Part shown: piece after piece, positions 63,692-64,000 of the stretch | How the letters are laid out: each line of letters begins with the position of its first letter | How positions within the stretch are numbered: the first letter of the stretch is position 1 | Assembly: GCA_963775975.1 (NCBI GenBank) | Contig: CAVZKX010000003.1 | Span: forward strand, 1,488,001 to 1,552,000 | Source of the DNA: JANXQG01 sp963775975 | GTDB lineage: Bacteria > Planctomycetota > Planctomycetia > Pirellulales > Thermoguttaceae | Length of the DNA stretch: 64,000 bases | Direction: 5' to 3' | Program-made: the position numbers and the translations under genes | Notes under the pieces: model-generated | Databases searched by the model: none | What the model was told of the DNA's origin: nothing | Seen by the model: the letters and a program-made list of their open reading frames with translations, nothing else

Positions 63692-64000
63692 TTAGCGTGC
63701 AGCCTCAATCGGCTGCAACGTCACAGGTCCCAGCAGTCCCGACGGATAGATTGGCCAGTTCGAGGCATCGAACTTCTTGTAGTCGATGCTGGCGAAGTTG
63801 ATGTCGCGGAAGTTCCGCCAGACCACATGCCGTCGGTCGAGATCGCGAATACGATTGGCGGCCACGTTCGTTACTTCGACTTCCAAGACGTTGGCTCGCG
63901 GTTTGAGATTATCTATTACGGTTTGATATGGCGCCAGGAGCAAGGTCCCAAGATCGTTTCCATTAAGCCGGACAAGGGCGCTTTGGCAAACTTTCCCGAG
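63692..64000 (-). CDS. C-terminal end of a glycoside hydrolase (alpha-L-rhamnosidase/GH106-like), partial
   Basis: The last 102 residues of a protein whose start lies beyond the window. VRLNGNDLGTLLLAPYQTVI, then NVLEVEVTNVAANRIRDLD and PIYPSGLLGPVTLQP match the C-terminal jelly-roll region of large rhamnosidase-type glycoside hydrolases, where NGxxLGTLW, EVRVTNLWPNR and SGLLGPV are typical. The catalytic part is not in view. It converges with tolC across the paired-hairpin element. Confidence 0.7.
   Translation of the reverse strand, partial: LGKVCQSALVRLNGNDLGTLLLAPYQTVIDNLKPRANVLEVEVTNVAANRIRDLDRRHVVWRNFRDINFASIDYKKFDASNWPIYPSGLLGPVTLQPIEAAR

Overview
The window is a high-GC bacterial chromosome segment, most likely from a planctomycete (Pirellulales-like; an inference from gene families, not a phylogeny). 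Pointers are a secreted DUF1559-type protein, PEP-CTERM proteins with dockerin-like repeats, a TMTC/TPR membrane protein, a sulfatase-fold protein, the futalosine menaquinone genes mqnE and mqnC, a DUF433/DUF5615 pair, Uma2, and many short palindromic repeats. I see no rRNA, tRNA, CRISPR array, prophage or classical IS. The only transposase-like gene is a REP-associated tyrosine transposase.

Layout. 0-3 kb: secreted Gly-rich and SnoaL-like proteins, then a sulfatase-fold protein. 3.4-7.0 kb: a compact fatty-acid-type operon (dehydratase, FabG, acyl carrier protein, second dehydratase, ketosynthase). 7.1-12.1 kb: an Imm26-like protein and assimilatory sulfite reductase (cysI, a small unknown gene, cysJ). 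12.3-18.2 kb: AlkA, and on the opposite strand a six-gene operon of an HTH protein, a core-deleted MqnE paralogue, mqnE, Uma2, mqnC and DUF6504, with a consensus -35/-10 promoter. 18.5-21.6 kb: RAYT with its inverted repeat, thiC, DUF2007. 21.8-26.4 kb: fucose-1-P- and mannose-1-P-guanylyltransferase-type genes, polX. 26.4-36.6 kb: DUF1559 protein, DRG-like GTPase, Cys-rich secreted protein, TMTC/TPR protein, CPBP protease, membrane protein, PII. 36.7-46.3 kb: DsbD, NDH-2, RlmM-like methyltransferase, a secreted beta-helix/alpha-toroid pair, a RelE-type toxin-antitoxin pair. 46.2-57 kb: BirA, two tandem outer-membrane-type proteins, a second TA-type pair, SDR, M50 protease, NHL protein, NodA-like GNAT, two PEP-CTERM proteins. 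57.3-64 kb: a tripartite RND efflux system and the end of a glycoside hydrolase gene.

Two features cut across the window. First, about fourteen genes that should be intact are broken by a single-base indel. In several cases adding or removing one base in a short homopolymer restores a family-typical protein. The hits fall evenly on housekeeping and accessory genes, so I read them mainly as sequencing or assembly errors; the restored products are annotated as single genes. Second, intergenic and even coding DNA carries several families of short palindromic elements. Three otherwise unrelated families share one design: two 17-18 nt hairpins in inverted orientation with an invariant TCC loop in one and GGA in the other. 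One of these sits in frame inside the RND pump gene. Members of another, 24-nt, family supply the TAG stop codons of two genes.
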